From the NCBI GenBank assembly GCA_026261815.1, contig JAMPIT010000890.1:11066001-11130000 (forward strand): a stretch of 64,000 bases of DNA. Reading direction: 5' to 3'. Source of the stretch: Monarcha castaneiventris obscurior. Taxonomy: Eukaryota > Chordata > Aves > Passeriformes > Monarchidae. Of the stretch, positions 49,908 through 64,000 are shown piece by piece (position 1 is the stretch's first letter; every line of letters starts with the position of its first letter). Below the pieces are notes generated by a model, which worked only from the letters and a program-made list of their open reading frames with translations, searched no databases and had not been told where the DNA came from. The translations under genes were made by a program, and so were the position numbers.

Positions 49908-52900
49908 GTTACACCCTTTTCCTGAAAAAAACACTTCAGTCTATTTAATGGAAAGCCATACATTCATTTTTTTAGTTGCAAGGACAAAAGTAGTTGTCAG
50001 AGATTAAAACTAATAGCAACGTGTCTGTTTTGAATAGGGACTGGCTCTGAAAGCCCATTTACTCATTTCACTCCTCACAATACTTGTTCTGGCCTCTCTT
50101 ATGATTATTTCTGAGCTCATTGTATATCCCAGTGCTTCACTTCATTGAAGGATGACAAAGACCCAAGCTTCTGATTTTCTGGATTCAGGGAGCTCCTAGC
50201 TGTAAAATCCATTTGGTGATTGTTCTGGCCTCCAGGGCCAAACTGTAGTAAATGTATTGTTACTGGGTGCAATTTTGCAACAAAATGCTAAACTAATGCA
50301 GTGCTCTATTCTAGTGGAATGATACTTAATATTGTTTTGTGTACTTCAGCAGAAAAATGAGCCGGGGACATGCTAGCACCAAAACACAGCTGCATTGCTC
50401 ACAGTGGTTTTTAATAATGGAGCTCACTGGCATTGTCTCAGGGTCACAGCAGGTCTCACTGTGGCAGGTATTTGCTGGGGCTGCTGTCACAAAGTCTGGA
50501 CAGTGCAATGAGAAAATGAAAACAGGATTTCCAGCTTCCACTGTGCTCATTTGCAACCTTTTGACTATCAGGTGTGTTTTGATGTCTCGCTCGCAATTCC
50601 TGGATTTGATGCAGGAAGTGGTTGGGCATGTTAATGTTTCATGGCTTTCTATGTTGTCTGGAACAAGAGAAATTGTGTACCTTTAAATGAAGTTATGGTA
50701 CCTTGCTTAATGGTAGCTCCAAAAGTGTTTGTTCCTGCAAAATGAGGAGTCCTGATTCAGCAGAGGGTCTCTGTCCCAGATTCATTGCAGTTTACCACTG
50801 AAATGGAAAGCAAAGCATGCAAAATTCATAGGCTCCTGTCTAGCCACATGCAGTGGGTTTGCAAAAGCATCTATGATTCCAAAAATTGTAGGTGTTTGTG
50901 ATGGGACTTGAATATTTAAGTCCTTTGAATGAGAGGGGGTTTTAAAAACTTTCCCTGATTTCATCCCTATAGCTGAGCTGTAACATTTGTGTTCCTTTTA
51001 ACTGTTAGGCTGCAAATAAAAGTGAAATCAGAATTACTTAGATGTTTTACCTTAAAAGGAACTCCCAACTTTTCAGAGTGGAATTTAGAAGAGAAGTCCA
51101 TTGACTCTTACACACGGTGGCAGTTGTGGTGGTGATATTCGTGGTCTATTTCATTCAGATTTGTGGGGAAAATTGGGTCTAGAGAGTTTGCTGCATTTTC
51201 TGGACATTTGAAGGTGAAGAAGCAGAAACTGATCCTGCTTGACAGCTCAGTGATGTGAATCGTTAAGGACTGGTGTTGACTTCATTACAGCTTTTTGGTC
51301 TGCAGTGAAATTGCTCCTCTGTAAATCAGCTGAGAGTTAGGCTGAAACAACATAGGCAAGTTCAAGCCACAAGTTTTGCTTGACAATAAAAGCAAGTGCA
51401 AATTAACCCCGTATTTGTAGACAAACATTGAAATTATGATTTGCCCTGTTCACTACTACCATACTACTACTAAGATACAGATTCCAAGTATGAGCTAAGA
51501 GGGCAAAGCAACCAAAATAATTCTGTGTTTTGTTTATATTACCCCACATCACCCAATTGAAATAAAAGTAGAATTTTCCAAGGACTGTGTTGCAAAACAT
51601 GATGGATTTGCTGCTGTTTATGATGAGAAAGTTTTCAGTTAGGTGAATTTTAGTGATGGAAGACTGTCATGCAGCCAAAAGTTATTCCATGATTTTATGA
51701 TTTAAAAAAAGTTGCTTTATAATCCAGGTCCTGGGAAAATAATTTATTACATCTTTTGAGCAGGAATTTTTAATGTGCATAGAAGTGAAAAATGTTGTTT
51801 ACATTTTTATATTTTATAATTCAGAAACAGCCAGAAGGATTTTTATGACTTTTTTTTGAAGTTCACATGAATAAAATACAGTTCTGTCAAGTACTTGACG
51901 ATTCTGTCGAGAAGCAGTTTTAGCATATAGAGTAATATTCTTACGGCTCTTTTTGTTGCTTGGTGCAATTTACTTAGGAAAGTCACATCTCTCAGGGCAG
52001 GATATTTGTGTCAGCTAAAGAGTTTATACTTTCTTTTGGAAAAGGAGATACTAATACATGAGCACTGAGCCAGATCTTTTAATTAATTTTTAATCATGGT
52101 AAAAACAGTGAGTCTAGGTAAAATTATTGTGGCGAGAGTGATGCAGTTTTGTCAGAATACATGCTTTTGGAAGACCTTGCTTTATGTAAGTAGTGTTTTT
52201 CAGCAATGCATCTGTAGGTGGGGGATGGAGGCGTGGTGAGGGGCAGGGAGTGGGCAGGTAGGCACCACTCCATCAGCATCTCTGTGCTGCAGGAGCTAGG
52301 GAGCACTGGGTGAAACCAGGAAGAGCTGAGTTAAAAACATTGTTTTTCACAGAGCAATGAACAGGTGTTGTAATTCTGAAAATTATTCCCACAGGGTGTT
52401 GTGAATGCTCAGAGTTTAGTGTGTCCCATAAGTCAGTGGGAGGTTGGGTTAGTACTTAGAAGAGAAAGTCATGGTGGGCTAATAAGTAGAGGGAAACAGG
52501 AAATCTCTTGAGCTAAAAATAGTTGACTTAGAGAGTGTCAGAGGTGTTTATGTCTACTGTTGGACCTGAGTTGAACAAGTCTGTTCATTTTGGTTTTCTA
52601 AAGGAATTAAATGTTCTAAGACAGTTTGTTTGCCCTGGTATGCCTGATGAGCTGGTGAGTGGTAATTGTGTAAAGGTGAGTAGTACCTAGGGGTCTAATA
52701 GGGCAGGGCATGGGGGCCACATCAGGCTGCCAAATAAAGGATGTGCTGCTGGAGCTTATATCAAAACCTTTCTGATGCTGGCCCTTGACTGACTTATTGG
52801 ATAGAAAAGGAAAGTGGGTTCAGACTCATTAATATTCTTTGTTTCCAGTGCTGTAAAAGCAGAATTTTCCTGTGTGGTTTTACCTTCATAATGGTGATTA

Positions 52901-55900
52901 CTTGATCCTCAAACTAAAAGGAAGCAAAGGCACTTAACAGCATTTAAATTTCAAAGAGCAGAGCAGAATTATGCCTCTTCTTGTGATATACCAGTTCAGT
53001 ATTTACAGCAATATTCTTTGACAGTCATCCAAAAACAAGTGCTAGCTGTGGATTTTCATAAAATACTGTGTCTTTAACCACAGGTTTCTGGTGGTTAAAG
53101 TTTCTTCCTGCTTTATTCAGGTGGCTATGTAAATTCTCTAGCGGGGCCACTTTGCTGTGTAGTTTAAGATCTGGGGCTTTTCTGATTTCCATATGTACAA
53201 GAATAAGAAGTGAAAGATAACTTTACAGACAGCGGTTTTTTGATCAATAAATTTTGGTGCAAAGTTTCATTTGCAACATAATCTTTTGAAATACATAGTT
53301 TATTATGGATTACCGTTGTTGTGATTTTAACTTGGCCATTATTTCTTCTTGTCTGCTATTTTTATGAAACTGTCAGATCCCCAGATTAGAAAAACCTATT
53401 GGCTAGAATCCTCCTGTTAATCATTTTGCTACTTTTTTTATTGTTTCTGTTAATTTATCATGGAATTCATTATTATAAATCAGAAAACTTAAAATTGAGC
53501 TCACATCTTGTAGTATGTCTTTCTTGTTATGACTATATTAAAAATTATTCCCTCCTGAAGAAAATGTGTCCACAAAATTGTAAACATGAAAGCAATTAAA
53601 AGGGTTGTAAAAGTAGTCATTATCAGTAGATGACACAAGCTCTGTGGTGCAGAATTGCATGTACAGAATTCCATTTTGAGTGTCATTGTGTCAAGGCAGA
53701 GATTTGCATTTTAATGGAGAAAGCATGAAATGAGGGTCCTGTTCCTGCTGGATTGTTATTTAACAAAGGGGCTTTGTTCAGAGCACAGAGTGTTTTGCTT
53801 TAAAGAGCTGAAGAAGTGCAGGACAAGTCTACACTTCGTTGCTGCAAAGCAGGACGTGAGGGTGTATTTGTGCTTCACACATAACATGCACCTCTTAAGA
53901 TTTACACGTTTCTTCAACTGCTTGCTTTAGCAAAGCTGAATTGGACTGTGATGTGTTGAATAGAAATTGCCTCAATCCATGAGAGAAGCGGAAAACACAG
54001 CTTCCCTTGCACATGGAAGTAGGCGTGGAGGTAGCCAGAGTATTCTGCAGAAAGTCACCCTGGGAGCTACAATTTCATCTCTCTTAATCTCAAAATGGGA
54101 GAGTGGCTTTTAATTCCTCCTTCTTCCTTTAACAGTCCCCAAATTGTTCCCTTTAGGATTCAGTGTTTCATGTCTATCTACCCTTACTTGGATTTTACTA
54201 CCCTTTAGTTTTGGGGGGTTCGCTACTCTGTAGTGTTTTTAGAGAAATGAGGCCATTTCATTTGGGGGAATTGAGGCAAACCTCATGCTCTCTTTGCAGA
54301 CTTTGGGAATGCTGTATTAATCTCCTGTGCCCAGTCACCAGCTGGACTGGGAGAGCACATTGGCTGTGTTTTGGACTGTGATGCATAAGCATTCAGTGAG
54401 ATGATTTAGATGTTTCTGTGCAGGAGTGACACTCCCATGCCTGTCTGTGGCTACTTCACATTGATTGTGAAGTTCTAAGTGGCCTTGATTGTAGATAATG
54501 CAAGACAAGAGACTGCTTTACATCAGATAATATTTGCAGTTTCTTTGAATATTGAGAAAAAGAGAGAGTAGCTACTTTCTTGCTATAACTAGGGTGTCAC
54601 TTTTCCTCCCAGTACACTGAATTGATGTTTTGGTAAGAGGGGACTCTGAGTGTGTGATATAACTCAATATGGAGGTTGAATGCAAAGATAATCTGAGATC
54701 AGAAGATAATGTAAAACAAGCTTTGAAGTGACTTCATTTGATCAAAACCTCTGAAACTAAGCACAAGGCATGTGTTTGACTGCAGCTCTGAGACTAGTTG
54801 CCCCCAAGAAGACACATACCAATCTTTCATGGAGTCGTTGCATTTGTTTCTCCTTGTTTTCCCTTAATATAGAGTAATTTGGGATAAAAGTGCATTTTTC
54901 ACAGGGAACAAAAAATCTTACTGGCGATGTGAATGTTATTCCACTCTGTCAGAATTAGCAGCCTGTGTATCAAGGAATTAATGTAACCAGTCATGAAAAT
55001 AGTGATATGTTGGGACAGTGGGTTATGCAACTGCTTGTAGAAGTTGTGTTATGTATCTCAGTTTAAAATCAGTTAAAATAACACTCTGAACAGTATCAGT
55101 AGCCATGAATATAGTTCAATAAATCCCTGAATAATAATTGGACGTCTAGTCAAGAGGTACAGAAGTAAATAAGTGCATTGGTATTCTCAGTTTAATAAAA
55201 GTGTCAGACTCTCATAAGGCAGCTCCTCAGATGACATCAATTGATTTCAGGACTCCAAATCGCTGTCTGAGGATCTGCCCCACAGACTATAATACAGTCA
55301 AGGGTTGTGTGCACAGTCACAAACATTCAACATCTTTAAGCTATAATTGTTGCTTAGAGAGAGCTTTCTATTTTAGGTCTATATAGTATCACTCATTACT
55401 GTGTTAACTTCCAGCTTTCAGCATAAGAATTGATAGCAATAGTAAGGTCCCTTGTGGAACTTTTATCTCTTCTCAATGAAAATCCTGATGGCTTTTTTTT
55501 TCCTTCCTTTTATTTTAATACTTTATTGCAATTTCATTATTGTTTGTCAGTGCTAACTGAGGTGGGATTTTGAGAGGTGGAAGCACAGGTACAACAGAGA
55601 CATAATGCAATGTGTTGAATGCCCCAATTTAAATACAGAAATGAATTTGTTTTCAGAAGGAGAGAAAACTTTGCACTCAGTATAAGCTCATAAATCACAC
55701 ACACTTCGCTGCTCCCTACTATCCTTTTTAATGTCATCACCTTGTTGGTAATCTTGAAGAATCCTAACACCAGTAATAGGGAAAAAATCCTAGCCTTGAC
55801 CTAAATTCCCACCTGGCACACAGTTCCTGCTGATGGCAGTGGTGGTGTGCTTGGATGCACACAGTGCCTCATGGCCCTTCACTTCTAGGTAATAAATGGT

Positions 55901-58900
55901 TTTCCAATCAACCTGCAGACCTCATTCCCTTCTACCACTGTGGAGACATTGGTGACAAACACATGGCTTCCAGAATGAGTCTCCTGTGAGACAGCATCTC
56001 AAAAATACATAGAGGCTGTATTTACATTACAGGGCAGATACCCTTCAGGGTGTGTCTGTCTGTGTTCCCAGGCAGGGTCTCTGGAAGTCCTCTTGGTGGG
56101 AAATGTGGATGTACATGTGTGAAGGGAGCAGTTGTGCTTGCTGGTCAGCCCCCTCTGGGGTCACTGGAAGTAGTCTAGACAGATGACAAAAACTGCTTTC
56201 CAGACTAAAATGGCCTCTGGAACAGCAATCTTGAAACAATTTCACGTGCGAGTTCATTCTGTGTCCTTCCATCTTTTTTAGTTATTTTAAGTTGCTTTTG
56301 TGTATCTCTGTCTGCTAGATTATTTTTAACACTGTTGAGACCAGAGTTTGCATGCCTTTATTCACTGTCAGTAGTCTTTTATCTTGCAAACACTTGCATT
56401 GTAAAATACAAGAATATAATACTATCTGTTGAAAATGAGGCTGTTGGAAATAGTTTCTACAGTAAAGATACTCATTTTTGAATCTTGCATTTACATCATG
56501 GCTCAGCTTCCTGCTAAATCAATTTTCTATTCCTTTTAAATTGTCTTTTTTTTTAAGGGTCTGATAATATTTTCATCTAAATTGTCTTCTAAATTCATCT
56601 CCTGATGCCGTAGGAGTGACATCAAACTCCTGCTGAAGACAGTTGAAAAACCCCTATTAACTTATTTGGTAGACAGGGCAGAAGCAAGATCTTTGCCACA
56701 GGTCTTTACCAAGCAGCTTTCCATCTTTGTTTTTTAAGTTATTCCATGTGCTTAGTTGGAAAAAAGAAGTTACTGGCTTTGTGAGGAATGCTTGTGTTGG
56801 GTGGTGTATCTGCAAGACAAACTGGCAGCCAGTGTTCTTGCCATCCCAAGCAAGAAAAAAATGGGAGGATTCTAAAACAGTTGTAAAAATCCAAAGCAGT
56901 TGTAAAATTCATGGCTGGACATAGGGAGGAGTTTGAAAAATGTTTTGTCACAGTCTGGAACCACTAACAACCTCTCTAAGAGCACAGACTGAGATACGAG
57001 TCTGGTGCTCATCAAATCTCCTGTTGTAGACAGTTTTTGCCTGCAGGAATCAAGGAAGAGAAAAATTGTCTCATTTTCTCTTAACTTCTCAATATGCCAC
57101 TTGTGGATGCTCAGGGACTCTAGAATAATTCAGGTGAGACATGGGGAATTAGTGGGGCTCAAATCTAATAACTGGCAAATAAGCATCAGGCTGTAACTGC
57201 AGATTTTGAGGAAAAAAGATGTAAGATCTGGGAAATCTGAAAGATGCTGCGTAAGGTCAAAATGTAATGGATTTGAGTTCTGATGGAAACATCAGAACAA
57301 ATTCATACATACAAGTCCACCCATTTGCTACAGCAAAATACAGCTGGCATGACTAGCTTCATGTAAAACAAAAACACCTGCTCTGAACATGTTCTCCAGG
57401 CTTGTTTCATGCTATTAAAAACGGAGGGAGAGAGTGGGCTTTCGGTTCAGTTGTTGTGCAGCATGGGACTTCTCTTCAGTGCTGGGAACAGAGTCTACAA
57501 CAAGCCTGTGAACATGGAGCTTGGTTTCAATCTTGGCAGTCTTTTGTTCCTGTGTTGTTATAAAATCTACCAGGGAGAAGAGGGGAGAGTATCTGCAATG
57601 CCAGAGAGCAAAGATAACAGGTCATTTTAACTACAGTGAACATGTATTTAGAGTGATATTTTACAAAAAGTTGGCTGTTGCCCCAGACAGATCATTTTTT
57701 TTGTCTGAAACACAGAGGAGTAGTAACTTAGCAACAGATCAGCCGGTGGTACTTGGCTGACCTAAGGAGGCTGGTGGAGGAGTCCCCAGGTGAAGAGGAG
57801 GGGGTTACAAAAAAAAAGTGCTTGAAGTAGCAAGGTTTGGAGAGGAGAAAGAAAAGGGAACAAATTACCTTCAAAAGAGTTTCGAAATTGTTGCCCTTTT
57901 CTCAAGAAAAGCCATGTGTTGAACCTCTGACCTAGCCCCAAGGAATGCTGAAATGTGGCAAAGAATTTGAAGTGCAGTAGAGCATGCCAGCATCTGTTGT
58001 TTCACAGACACTACTTGTATTTTTTTTATGTTACTTCATTAGGGAAAGAGCCTAGACTCCTTGAAAATTTGAGAGATTATATGAACTCTAAATTGTCCCC
58101 TTATGCACGATGTTGGAGCTTGTGACAAATGTATGCCTAAAGAATTACAGGGTCTCAGGGGCCAGCCCAGCTCCTACAGCCCTCACACTGAAGTCCTGGG
58201 AAAGGTGTAATAACTAGTCTCTACCAAGCAAAAGCACTAGAGAAAGAAACTGGAGGATTTGCAGGGATCTAAGAAATTAAACCAAATGGCAAAAACATTG
58301 GGGGACACCAAAGAAAAGATGTGGCTATCTGGCGTAGGATATAATTAAGATCATATAGCACTTTGTATAAACAGCTAAGAACTCTAGTTTTTGGAAGAGG
58401 AACAAAATTTCATTCTTCTTTTGTTTATTAAGTTGTGGGTTTTTTTAGTACCATACATTTCAGCTTTTTTTTAAAATCGTCTTAGAATATGAGAGGAGTA
58501 GGAAAAAGCCGTTTTCTCTCTATATTTGCCGGAACCATTTTTTATATATCTGCAATGATAAAAATGCAGGAAGATGGTGTCTATATTGTGAGTCTGAGTA
58601 GAAGATAGCATGCTTTTCTTCACCACTGAAGCAATTTTCCAGTGCTAATTCTTGGTTTTGGAAGAGGAAGTTAAAGCGGTGATGTTTGTGGTTGACAGAA
58701 GATAAAAATGGCATCAGTTCTGTGTGCAAAACTTGTTTGCTTCAGTGGGTGTTGGGGCATGGCTTGTGTACTTCTCTGTATTTGTAGGAAGTTGCCTCCC
58801 TGTGTTTATACCACTGCTCTTTTTGTTGGTCAGGGAAGGTCTCCTGCTACCTTTTATTTTGTGTGCGCTGTATTTTCTTTTACATCAAACTCAGTACATA

Positions 58901-59496
58901 AGGATGGCTCCTCTACCACTCACTGGAGCTCCCACGGGTTCTTCTCGTTTCTGGCCTTTCCAGCTCTTTCCCAAGGGTCACTGCAGCTATGTCCAGATAC
59001 TCTCAATGCTTTTTTCCTTTCTGAACCCCACAGAAGAAACAAAGAAAAGCTTGTCTTCAGCTTGGTCTGCTAAGTGTAAAGGACTGGAGACGGCTGTGCT
59101 GCTCCACCAATGTTTAAGGAATTGCTACATTTTGGAAGTACTGCTTGGAACATAGCAACTGTTTACCTTCAGCCACAGATGCCACAAGTGGTGTCATAAA
59201 TATCTCGTGTGTGTACAAACAAAGCTCTCTCTCTTCATATGAAGAGCATGAGCTATCTAACTTGCCAAATATGAGGTTTGAGGGTTATCTTCTCTTAGAC
59301 TGCCTGAAGAAAAGGCATAATATTCTGACTATTATGTTGAAAAGCAACATAGCTTGATTTGAATGTTATTTTTTCTTGCTTTATAAATTGCTTTCTCTTT
59401 CTTAATGGTTCTCTTTTTTGTCTCTCTCTGTTTCATTTTCTCTGGTTTTGGTGGCTATTTATATTTTTCTGGTAAATCTTTGTCTGGTTTGGAAAA

Positions 59497-59591
59497 CTTT
59501 TTTCTCTTCTTTTTCTTTTCTTGTTTTCCTTTTTCCTTTTTTCCCGTTTTCCTGTTTTACCTTCTTTTCTTTTTCCTTTTTTTTCTTCTTT
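59497..59591. repeat. 95-base polypyrimidine tract
   Basis: Nearly every base on the plus strand is T or C, arranged as (ttttc)-like and (cttttt)-like units with only a few G or A interruptions. It produces long overlapping Phe/Ser-rich frames on the plus strand and Lys/Glu/Arg-rich frames on the minus strand, all of which are artefacts of the tract. Confidence 0.9.
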
Positions 59592-62500
59592 GAAAATGCC
59601 TGTTGCATATTGACTTCTGCGCTTACATAAGGTCAAAATGTAATTTAACAGTGACACCTTTACTACTGAATATAGAAGAGAATTAGGCTTACTGATATAT
59701 TTTTACCTTGTAATTCAGTGGAAGTCTGTTCATATACACGCTACAGAGACCTGTCTGTGACTTGGGTATTCAACAAGATGTGTTGATGCAGATGAACTTC
59801 TGTAATTACAGTGCATTAGTACATTCTATATGTTATTTTGGAGTATGCACAGGATTTTAGGCTGTGATATCTATATTCACATGGATTAATTTGACAGAAA
59901 ACTACAATGAAAAGCACAATGCCTTTCAAAGACTGGCACCCTTGCTAGATGCTTTGTGAAACAAAAGGTTTACATTAAGAATTTCTCTGGCCACTTTTTC
60001 TGTTCTTGTTATATAGGACATTGCCTTAAAATCTGCTGGGCTGGTAAAGGATATTCTGGTACATTGATTACGTAAGAGATCTTCAAGGCATTAAACATGA
60101 GACGAGAGCTCATTCCCTAAAATTTCTTTTTGTTGCTCTTAATAGGTTTCTCCTAGTTATTTGCCTCCATTTTAATTCAATGGGTGCATAATTTGGGGGT
60201 GAGTTTTGGGATACACAATCCTGTACTGAGAACTGTGAGGGCAAGTTATTTGTTTAAGGTTCTCAACCTGTTTGGAGGCCAAAGAGCCTCTCCCAAAGTC
60301 CAATTTGTCCCCAGCTCCTATTTGGAGTTCTGCAGAGCTCTAGTTTGCATGTGTTTCTACTTCCTTTTTCTTCCATTATCAAAAGCAATTTGGATGTTGC
60401 ATATTTCTTCTAAACTGGAAATTTGCTTCTTGAACATTGAGTGTGTTTTATTATATAAGGCAATCATAAAGTTAAACTGGTGAAGAAGGAAAGTCTGATT
60501 GTCTTGACTGGTTAAACAGCTGAATATGAAGAGCCAAATGAAGTGAAATATAAAAATGTAAAAAAACCTGTCCCTAAATCTTCTAAATTTGTGTACTTCA
60601 CTGAATCAGGCTGAAGAGTCATAGTTGCTATTTCAGTATGAGGACATGGGTTATGATGAAGAATACCATCATATTTCCTTAAATAATCTCTTCAGGTAAC
60701 ATTTCTTTTCTGTCTAAAATGAGTCTTTGTGTTAACTTTGGCAATTTCCTTAGTATACTACAATGTAAAAGTAGTATTAAGTACTAAAACTTCCTCTCCC
60801 TAGAAACATCAATGCCTTGTCATAGAAACAAGGTTGTCATTCACCTATTAAGATTTTCATTGAGTCAATAAATAACCATCCTGAGTTTCTACAATGGAGG
60901 ACTGCTGAAGTGCAAGAACCTTGGTTCAGTGTCTTACGTTGAATCATTTGTTGTTAGACACGGAGTTTGGTAGCATGAGTTCATCTGTTCTCTCATCCCT
61001 CTCTTAAACGTTTTATTGCCTCTTCTATTCACTCACATCACAGACAAACCTAGGTCACAGAGGACTCCATTGTTTCCAGAACTGTGCAGCTTGAACTGCA
61101 CAGGAGAGAGGTATTGTTTTATTATTTTTTTCCTACTTTTCCTCCTCTTATGGGAAGGAAAAGTGACGTGAGGTCTGTGTCCCTTGGGCTATAGAGTCCT
61201 ATTCTCTGATTTGCTTTTTGGCAGCATACTGGCAGGTTATGAGTCAGGTACAGATCTTGGGAAGAACTTTCCAAGCAAGAAAATATGCATGTATGTCAGT
61301 TCTTTTCTCCTTTCTTCCAGATGTGCCAAATCACTGTCATCGTTAGTGAAATGGTTTTTACTGAAGTGTCAAAATTTAACTTATTCTATTGGTATTTCCA
61401 TTGCATCAGTCATACAAAGCACTTATATGACTGCAGAACCTGCTATGCTGAAGGGAAGACATCCCATTTGAATTGATAGTGAAGAAATGATTCAGTCAGC
61501 TGGGGTGTGCTCAGTACTCGTGAGCTTGTTATCCTTTATTAACCTAAGCTCTCCTGAAGTACAAGAAACCCAAGTGCAATAGTCTGCAGCCATTTTGAAC
61601 AAAGAAGTGTGAACAAATTGTCCATGGAACGCTGAGCTGCAGGCATGACCTAGGGTCAAACCACGTTATCTTCTGTGCTGATATCTCTTCCTGGTGGGGT
61701 TTGCTGCTTGCTGCTTCAGCATGAGTCAGCCAGAGCCTGGTGCTCCACACTGTAGCAAGTCAATGAATTCTTGACTCAGGCCCCAAGGTCTTTGTTCATC
61801 CGTCAATCCGTACCTCTCTTCTGTCAGTCTGTCCTGACTGCCTTGCTGCTGAAGTAGAGATGGCCTAGAAATTGCAGGTTTCATATTAATCTATGATGTG
61901 ACTTCCTGTTTTTCAGGAATGTTTAGGTATTTTTTACCAGTTTGTTAAAGCTGGATATTTGGTCTTTTGTATCTCTCTTGTCCCTTAGGTCTCAAAACAA
62001 AGCAAAAAAAAATTTTTTTTAATTCTTGGGTTCTTTAGCACTCATCAATGCAACAATTCAACCAGCACTCAGAGAATACAGACCTTTCAAGCATTTTAGG
62101 CAGGAATGGAAATCCCAAGATGAAATACACTTGGGTCTTGCTGGTTTTCATCTTCTTTAAACTGTAATTCCCCTACAATAGCTTTGTCTCCTTTATAGTT
62201 TCACTAAAGCTTTTGAATTTCAAAACATTGAATTTTAAGGTTTCTTATTCGCACTGCTCACTCATTCCTCCCTAACCAGCAAGGTTCTCTCAATGCTCCA
62301 AAATTGCCTGCTGTGACAATAACCTCTCTTCAGCATTAGAGATTATTTTAAAATAAATCCACAATCAATCCATTTTCTGAACATCCTCAGCATCACGCAC
62401 TGCTGCATGAAGTTACACGTACTGTGAGTTTGTTCAGTGAAACATGAATAGCCAAGATTTACCCATCACAGGAATTGCATGACAGACTTTAGATGCCTTA

Positions 62501-64000
62501 TTAAATTTCCACAAAAGGGAATTTACACTCTAACAGAGAAACAAAAAGGTAAGGCAGGACACTAAGCAGTCAGTTGTAAAACAATACCAGAGTGCTATGG
62601 GCAACAAGTAATACAGTGCCATTTCTATTTTTTTTAATTTACTTTTTTATTCCTGCTCGCCAGGGTAACCACATTTAATAGGAGGTCAGTTATGACAAGT
62701 GACCTTAAAGTGATAGTTGATAGCAGTAGTCCATTTGTAACTCTTTTTTTCTTCCACAGACCCATTTTTATAAGGGCATTGTATAGATCTTTGGATTCAG
62801 ACATTCTTCCTACAGTGTTACACATACTTAGAAAAAAAATAGGCAGTAGAGCTTCGTGTAAAATGTTACAGTCCCTTTGAGGCTGACACACAATTTACTA
62901 CATGTGAAGATCTGCCCCAAGAGTGTTGCCCAGCATGCAACTGCAGCAGGGTGTGCACAGCAGCACTGGCAGAGGCCCCAGGGGAAAGAATAAAATGGGA
63001 TTCCTTTTGTAACTGGCTGCTGCTGTTCTTCCCATCTGCTGCTTGGGTCCTTTCAGCTCCCAAGCTCTTGTAAAGTTACCCAGTCTCTACACTCAATAGT
63101 TACTCTCTATTAAAGTGGTGCTGGGGGCAGAGAAGATGAAGGGGAATGAGTTAGTTAAAAATTTTTGTATGTCCTGTTGGGAAAAAAAAGAAATTCCCTT
63201 AAAATATGAACGTGAAAAGGTAGAATTCAATTTCTTAACAGTGACTCCAATACCTCAGCTTGCATATATTGCTTTTCTATTATATAGTGTGGTGTTATTG
63301 ATAGTAGTGGCTACAAGGTGTCTGAGAGAGAGATGGGAGCAGGAAAAAAACCCAGTCCACTAATGCATTGCATCCCAGGTTCATTAGCATCTCGTTTTAC
63401 TCTAATGATGCAGGTGTGTCTGCATGATGCAAAGTTTGGCCACTGCTCAAAATGATAAACCTCAGTAAGTATGCTTCTGCATCCTGACAGTGGATTAGAA
63501 ACACATGTAATAGACTGAGCAGGTAATTGCAGCAGACTAACATTGCTGGTGTTAAATAAGAACATGATGCTGTAGGAAACCACACAGAGAATCAGATGTA
63601 GGTTGCTTTGCCCTTTTTCTCTCATGCTTGAGTCTTTTTCCACCTTGGCTCTTTTTTGTCATTTGCTCCTTCTTTCTTGTCTTGAGAGCTGAAAGTGCTC
63701 ACTGAAAAGGTAATGTTTGAGAGCTGTATTCGTACCAAGTTATAATCTTGTAGCCCCTGCCATTAAAACAACTGTCAAGTACAGTTTTAGTGAGCTGTGC
63801 TTGCTAAGCATTCCCCAAAACTGATGTTACTAGCATTGAAGCAGGCTGATTACTACAGTTGGATTGGCTCCCCCCACCTTAAATTGAGAAGAAAGTGTTA
63901 CATGCTTTTTTAAACAAATTGCATGGATCCAAAAATACATTGTTATTTGTCTTTATATCTCTCTTGAAGCAGAAGTAGGTCTCAATGCATGTCATACCAT

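Larger units (their letters stand above)
25651..64000 (+). other. BANK1: Long intron after the ankyrin exon (at least 38 kb, runs off the window)
   Basis: This phase 0 donor (GTAAGT) has no partner acceptor that I can assign. I looked for the expected next piece, an acidic linker with Tyr-Asp/Glu motifs, and for the proline-rich SH3-ligand region, and recognised neither. The stretch holds an unexplained open exon-like segment (39729-39914), a minus-oriented LTR (about 47465-47856), a GC-richer block (about 28100-28560), a pyrimidine tract (59497-59591) and small tandem repeats. The rest appears featureless. The human gene also has very long introns, which makes this reading plausible. Confidence 0.65.

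Noticed and set aside
58708..59155. Overlapping plus-strand frames of 121 and 143 codons
   Set aside because: The longer one begins at a GTG rather than ATG. Neither has splice borders or a recognisable motif, and two good frames over the same bases suggest chance.
59405..59657. Hydrophobic Phe-rich and Lys/Glu-rich proteins
   Set aside because: They are translations of the polypyrimidine tract and its complement.
1..64000. CRISPR arrays, tRNA or rRNA genes, operons or other prokaryotic features
   Set aside because: No regularly spaced repeats, no cloverleaf-capable intact tRNA and no dense coding were seen. The window is clearly vertebrate intronic DNA.

Overview
The window is vertebrate nuclear DNA, most likely from a bird. 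It is AT-rich, made almost entirely of long introns, and carries several CR1 LINE 3' ends plus LTR fragments, which is the usual bird repeat profile. Only five short stretches look like conserved protein-coding sequence. They are all on the plus strand, have proper AG/GT splice borders and chain together in compatible reading phases. Their combined product (about 248 codons) matches the middle of BANK1, the B-cell scaffold protein with ankyrin repeats.

Layout: 1-6095 is the 3' part of an intron after the upstream TIR-domain exon, which is not in the window. Exons follow at 6096-6241 (linker), 7375-7513, 10054-10196 and 17366-17486 (the DBB, or Dof/BCAP/BANK, domain) and 25454-25650 (ankyrin region). 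By comparison with the human gene these are probably exons 3 to 7. From 25651 to the end of the window (more than 38 kb) I find no further exon that I can assign to BANK1, so this is probably one very long intron. The proline- and tyrosine-rich C-terminal half of the protein should lie downstream.

Repeats recognised by eye are a minus-oriented CR1 (about 3736-4130), a plus-oriented CR1 (about 8284-8800), a much older CR1/L3-like copy (about 24080-24640), two LTR-like fragments (about 10690-10854 plus, about 47465-47856 minus), a possible tRNA-derived SINE remnant (about 18925-18980), and assorted homopolymer runs, a long pyrimidine tract and small tandem duplications. There are no prokaryotic features, no CRISPR array and no RNA gene that I can support.

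The most interesting unexplained item is an open, splice-bounded, phase-symmetric segment at 39729-39914. It could be an unassigned or lineage-specific exon in the big intron, or a chance open frame. I found no convincing new biological system in the window.
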